Assembly (NCBI GenBank): GCA_039704465.1
Contig: JASFAU010000004.1
Coordinates: 1,054,001-1,118,000, forward strand
Direction of reading: 5' to 3'
DNA: 64,000 nucleotides
Source of the DNA: Plasmodiophora brassicae
Lineage: Eukaryota > Endomyxa > Phytomyxea > Plasmodiophorida > Plasmodiophoridae
The translations under genes and the position numbers were made by a program. Position 1 is the stretch's first letter. The number at the start of each line of letters is the position of its first letter. Below, piece after piece: positions 60,361-64,000 of this stretch. The notes beneath the pieces were generated by a model, which saw nothing but the letters and a program-made list of their open reading frames with translations, did no database searches and was not told where the DNA came from.

Positions 60361-63300
60361 ATGGCGAGCGGGCAACAGCAGCATTGGGGCCAGGGCCAGG
60401 GCGCATACGATGGGTACTATGACCAGACCGGGGCATCGTACTACGCCGAAGGGCAGCAGCAGGACGGTGCTGCTGAAGGGTACTACGACGAGCACGGCCA
60501 GTGGCAGTACTATGAGTACGCGCAGGCGCAGGCGTACGACCAGTCCGCTGCCTACCCGAATGGTTAGATGGTTCCAGTCCAAATCAACAATGCCCTGATT
60601 GCTCCATAGCTGCGTACGCGAACCAGGATCATGCCTGGAACGATTCGCGATCCGCTGCGCCGTCCGGGACGTCTGCGCCCGCGCCGGCTCAAGGGCGGCC
60701 TGGGTTCCCAGCCTCGGGAACACCGGTCTTCTCGCAGGAATCTCCTCAGTCCGGGAAGAAGAAATCGTCGATCAATCCACGTCAGATCCCCCGCCATGTT
60801 CGGCGCCCGCCAAATGCAGATGGGTTGGCCACCGGCCCCACCGAACGTATCATATTCAACACGAGCGGCGAACATCCACCATCTCCTCTCGATGAGTTCC
60901 AAGTTATCGATGATGGTATGCGACTGTGCCTTCGCGATACGAACCGGGTGGTTTTGACAAGCGATTTAGGAAATGCCTCTCCTCGCTATATCCGGCTAAC
61001 GTGCTATCAAGTGCCTGCATCAAGCGACATTGTCAGCCTGAGCTGATGGTTCGTCGACCGGTATGATCATCTGACGTCACTCACTGTAGGTTGAAACGAC
61101 GAGACTATCGATCGGTGCCATCATTACTCCGCTTGCGATGCCTGGTCCCGGCGAGGAGCCTGTTCCAGGTAGACCCGCTGCCGAAAGGTTGCGGCCAATG
61201 AACGCTAACGGCATTCTAGTTGTTGATATGGGAGAAGGAGGCCCGATTCGCTGCGGAAGATGCCACGCGTATCTGAACGCATTCTGCACATTCAGCGAGG
61301 ATGGACAGAGTTTCACGTGCAACCTGTGTGAGATGCGGACGCCCGTTCCTCACTGGTATGTCTGTAACGTTGACGGGAATGGTACGTTCTGTTTCTCCTT
61401 GCTTGGTGCGTTCTAACAACGGCAAAGGGATGCGGCGAGATCGCGACCAAAGGGCCGAGCTCCACCTGGGAAGTGTAGAGTATGTCGCTCCGCCGTCCTA
61501 CATAACGAGGTTCGCTGTCGGAATCCAGAACGTAGCATGCCTGGCCTGACATGGGCAGGTAGGCCTATCCAAGAGCCATGTTACATCTTCGTGCTGGACG
61601 TCTCTTACCAGGCAATCATGACTGGGTTGCTTGAAACTACTGTCCGCAGCGTGCGATCGGCAATCGAAGTCATGAAGGCGTACCCTCGCGTTCGCGTCGG
61701 TATCATTTCGTACAGCTCGGCAGTTCATGTTTACAGCATGAAGGTTGAATCGCGTGCGATTGCTACGCATTGTCGATGGTTGCTTACACCATCCCGTACA
61801 GAAATCCGGTCAGGAGCTGTCCATGATGGTTATAGCAGGGGTCGAGGACGTATTTGTTCCTATCCCGTTCGACCGGATCCTCGTTCATGTCAACGATGCG
61901 GAACAGTTCGCGCTGCTGGATATGCTGCTGTCAAAACTGTACACTTGTGACATGCTGAATTTCCCAACAACGTCTTAGTGCGCTATTTTACAGATCTGAC
62001 CTGCACTCGTCGAACCAGTCGACCTGCACCGCGTTTGGTGCGGCCATCCAGGTTGCTGTCGAGGTAGGTCATCTCCACAACGCTGCATATTTGGATTGAC
62101 TGAATGGTTCGTGCTAGGCATTGGATGACTGCGGGGGCAAATTGCTTGTTATTCAGTCGAGTTTGCCCCGCACAGGGCTGGGCGCGTTGGACGATCGCGA
62201 CAACCAGACGATCTACGCGACGGACAAAGAGAAGGAACTTTTCTTACCCCAAGACTCCTATTACCAGGTGTTAGCGACGACTTGCGCGGAGCGGTTCATC
62301 GCCGTCGACCTGTTCGTGTGTGCCAACGCTTATGTCGATATCGCGACCGTCGGGGTCTTGTCGAACATGACCGGCGGACAAGTGTTTTACTACCCGGGTA
62401 TTCGTCGCACGTGCTGCTTGTAAGTACCTCGCTCTTACTGTTGGATGTAGATTTCCACGCTGCCAAAGATGGCTACTCGTTGGAAAGTGATATCCTGACG
62501 ACTTTGACTCGCGAGTCCGGCTTCGAAGGCGTCATGGTTGTTCGAACTTCCGCAGGACTAAAAGTCGCAGACCACTTTGGCAATTTCTTCCGCCGACATA
62601 CGTCCGAAATCGAACTGCCGGCTATTGATTGTAAGCACCGTCTGATACTGGTGTTGGTAAACAATTCTCAGTACTGCTGCAGGCGATAAATCGTTTGCGG
62701 TCCGGCTTGAGCATGAGTCAGCGCTCAGCGACAAATCTTTCGTCGGCATTCAAGCCGCTCTTCTGTATACGACCTTTAACGGCGAAAGACGTATTCGAGT
62801 TCACACTGTTCGGGCACCATGCACCACATCCCTGCCCACTGTTTTTAGGCACTCCGACCTGTACGCGGTCGTCAATTTGTCTCTTCGACAGGTAGTGCTC
62901 ACGTTGCTTTTACCATACACGTTTCTAAACGCAGGCCTTCACAGGCTGCGTTGCAAACCATTGAGCAGGGCGTTTCGTCGACGAGAAGTTCGTTGCGTCA
63001 AGCGGTGATTGATGTATTGCATACGTACCGCAAGCATTGCGCATCGGCTTCAAGCAGTGGGCAGCTCATTTTACCGGAATCCCTGAAGCTCTTACCGCTG
63101 TACACGCTGGGCCTGATGAAGTCGCCTATCCTGTATGATTGTGTACGCGCTGATGCGCGTGTGTATGCTCTCGGCGCGGCACAAGCCATGCCAATGGGAC
63201 AAGCGCTTTCGTTCTGCCTTCCCTCCGTATTCGCCCTGCACTCCTTGGCAAATACCGATATATGTGTCCAGCCTCTGGTTAGCAGCGTATCCAAGTGTGT

Positions 63301-63891
63301 CGCACGGTACTTATGCCAAACGTAGACTGATAACGAGGTCATGCAAATGCCCGAGTTCGAGCTTGCCTCAAGGGAGTTCATTGACGAGTTCGGAATCTAC
63401 CTGCTGGACAACGGCTGTGTGATTTACATCTTTGTCGGCGTTCAAGCGGACCCCAACCAAGGTCGTACAGTGTCGATCCGCTTTGGGACCTGCGATCTGA
63501 CATCATCATGGCAGTACTGGAATTGTTCGGCGTCGAAGACGTCCAGCTGTTCGATCCCAACGAACTTGTCGTCTACCCGAACGATGACCCTCGCAGTCTG
63601 GGTGCGTATCGATTGCCTGCTTCCCTTCGAGCATTGTTCTGATGTGAACGTGTCCCAGCTACCCGGACGTCAAACTTGATCGAGAAACTCAAGGTCGGGC
63701 GTCCGGCGTATTGTCCTGTGCGCATTGTGCACGACCGCAGTCCATATCTCCCCGATTTCAACGCGTGCCTGATCGAGGGCACGACGAGGCCGCCTGCGGG
63801 TTCGAAAATCCTGGAATCGGCTCCCGAGCTCATGTCCTACGTTGATTTCCTGTGCCATGTGCACCGTCAAATCCAAGATCGGATCATATAA
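60361..63891 (+). CDS. SEC24: SEC24, COPII cargo-selecting coat subunit
   Basis: SEC24 pairs with SEC23 on endoplasmic reticulum exit sites and picks cargo for COPII vesicles. The N terminus is Gln/Tyr/Gly-rich and disordered (GYYDEHGQWQYYEYAQ). After SSINPRQIPR the folded part shows GNASPRYIRLTCYQVP, then the zinc finger CGRCHAYLNAFC, later CNLCEMRTPVP. The trunk follows with EPCYIFVLDVSYQAIMTGLL and RVRVGIISYSSAVH, then FIAVDLFVCANAYVDIATVG and GGQVFYYPG. The helical part, the gelsolin-like segment (GIYLLDNGCVIYIFVGVQ) and the C terminus MSYVDFLCHVHRQIQDRII complete the protein. About ten short introns interrupt it. The stop at 63889-63891 lies 109 bp before the window end. Confidence 0.94.
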
Positions 63892-64000
63892 ACCAGACAG
63901 ACCAGCATGCGGCTGACTTTGGATTTGGCGAGGAATGCTGCCCAACAGGTTCCGCACTCACGTTCCTATCTCTCGCGAGGTGAGGGGGTGCCCAATCATT

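Noticed and set aside
59416..60723. Minus-strand open frame of 435 codons across the VWD gene
   Set aside because: It is a shadow of the GC-rich VWD gene; the plus strand has signal peptide, VWD motifs, splice sites and a membrane helix.

Overview
This is a 64-kb stretch of a compact nuclear genome from a flagellated single-celled eukaryote. Almost every gene is broken up by very short GT-AG introns of about 40-73 nt, often with CTAAC, CTGAC or TTAAC branch-site-like motifs just before CAG, TAG or AAG. Genes on both strands are separated by tens to a few hundred bases. Where I removed introns by eye the frames closed exactly: MCM5 gives 733 codons, lysosomal alpha-mannosidase 960, the secreted ankyrin protein 371 and the repeat membrane protein 913. 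SAS-6 and a cytoplasmic dynein heavy chain imply centrioles and microtubule motors. Candidate secreted and ankyrin proteins plus a Crypton-like recombinase would suit a protist such as a rhizarian (plasmodiophorid-like), but I cannot assign the species.

Layout. 0.8-8.2 kb: MCM5 (+), NF-YB/HAP3 (-), a very short MAD1 (+) and ubinuclein (-). The MCM5/NF-YB 3' gap is filled by a 306-bp imperfect palindrome. 9.5-18.6 kb: a signal-peptide protein with three C-terminal membrane segments (+), a 70-aa membrane protein (-), a LigB/DOPA-type extradiol dioxygenase (+), a coiled-coil protein (+), a secreted ankyrin protein (-), a small coiled-coil protein (-), an F-box protein (-) and a putative exported protein (-). 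18.5-21.7 kb: a rearranged, probably mobile region with a Crypton-like tyrosine recombinase, a large inverted duplication and 35-bp inverted repeats. 22.2-26.7 kb: an unrecognised multi-exon gene and a second member of the three-membrane-segment family, carrying 321-bp tandem repeats.

27.4-38.6 kb: lysosomal alpha-mannosidase (+), a DEAD-box-like protein whose ATPase motifs are nearly all lost (-), a small membrane protein (-), an aldonolactone oxidase (-), an unrecognised gene (+) and SAS-6 (+). 38.8-55.5 kb: the complete cytoplasmic dynein-1 heavy chain (+). 55.6-63.9 kb: a three-SPRY protein (-), a von Willebrand type D membrane protein (+) and SEC24 (+).

The window mixes housekeeping functions (replication licensing, CCAAT transcription, histone chaperoning, spindle checkpoint, centriole assembly, dynein transport, COPII coat, lysosomal glycan breakdown) with a lineage-specific set of secreted or membrane proteins and one mobile-element zone. 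There is no operon logic; gene order shows only shared divergent promoters and tight convergent 3' ends.
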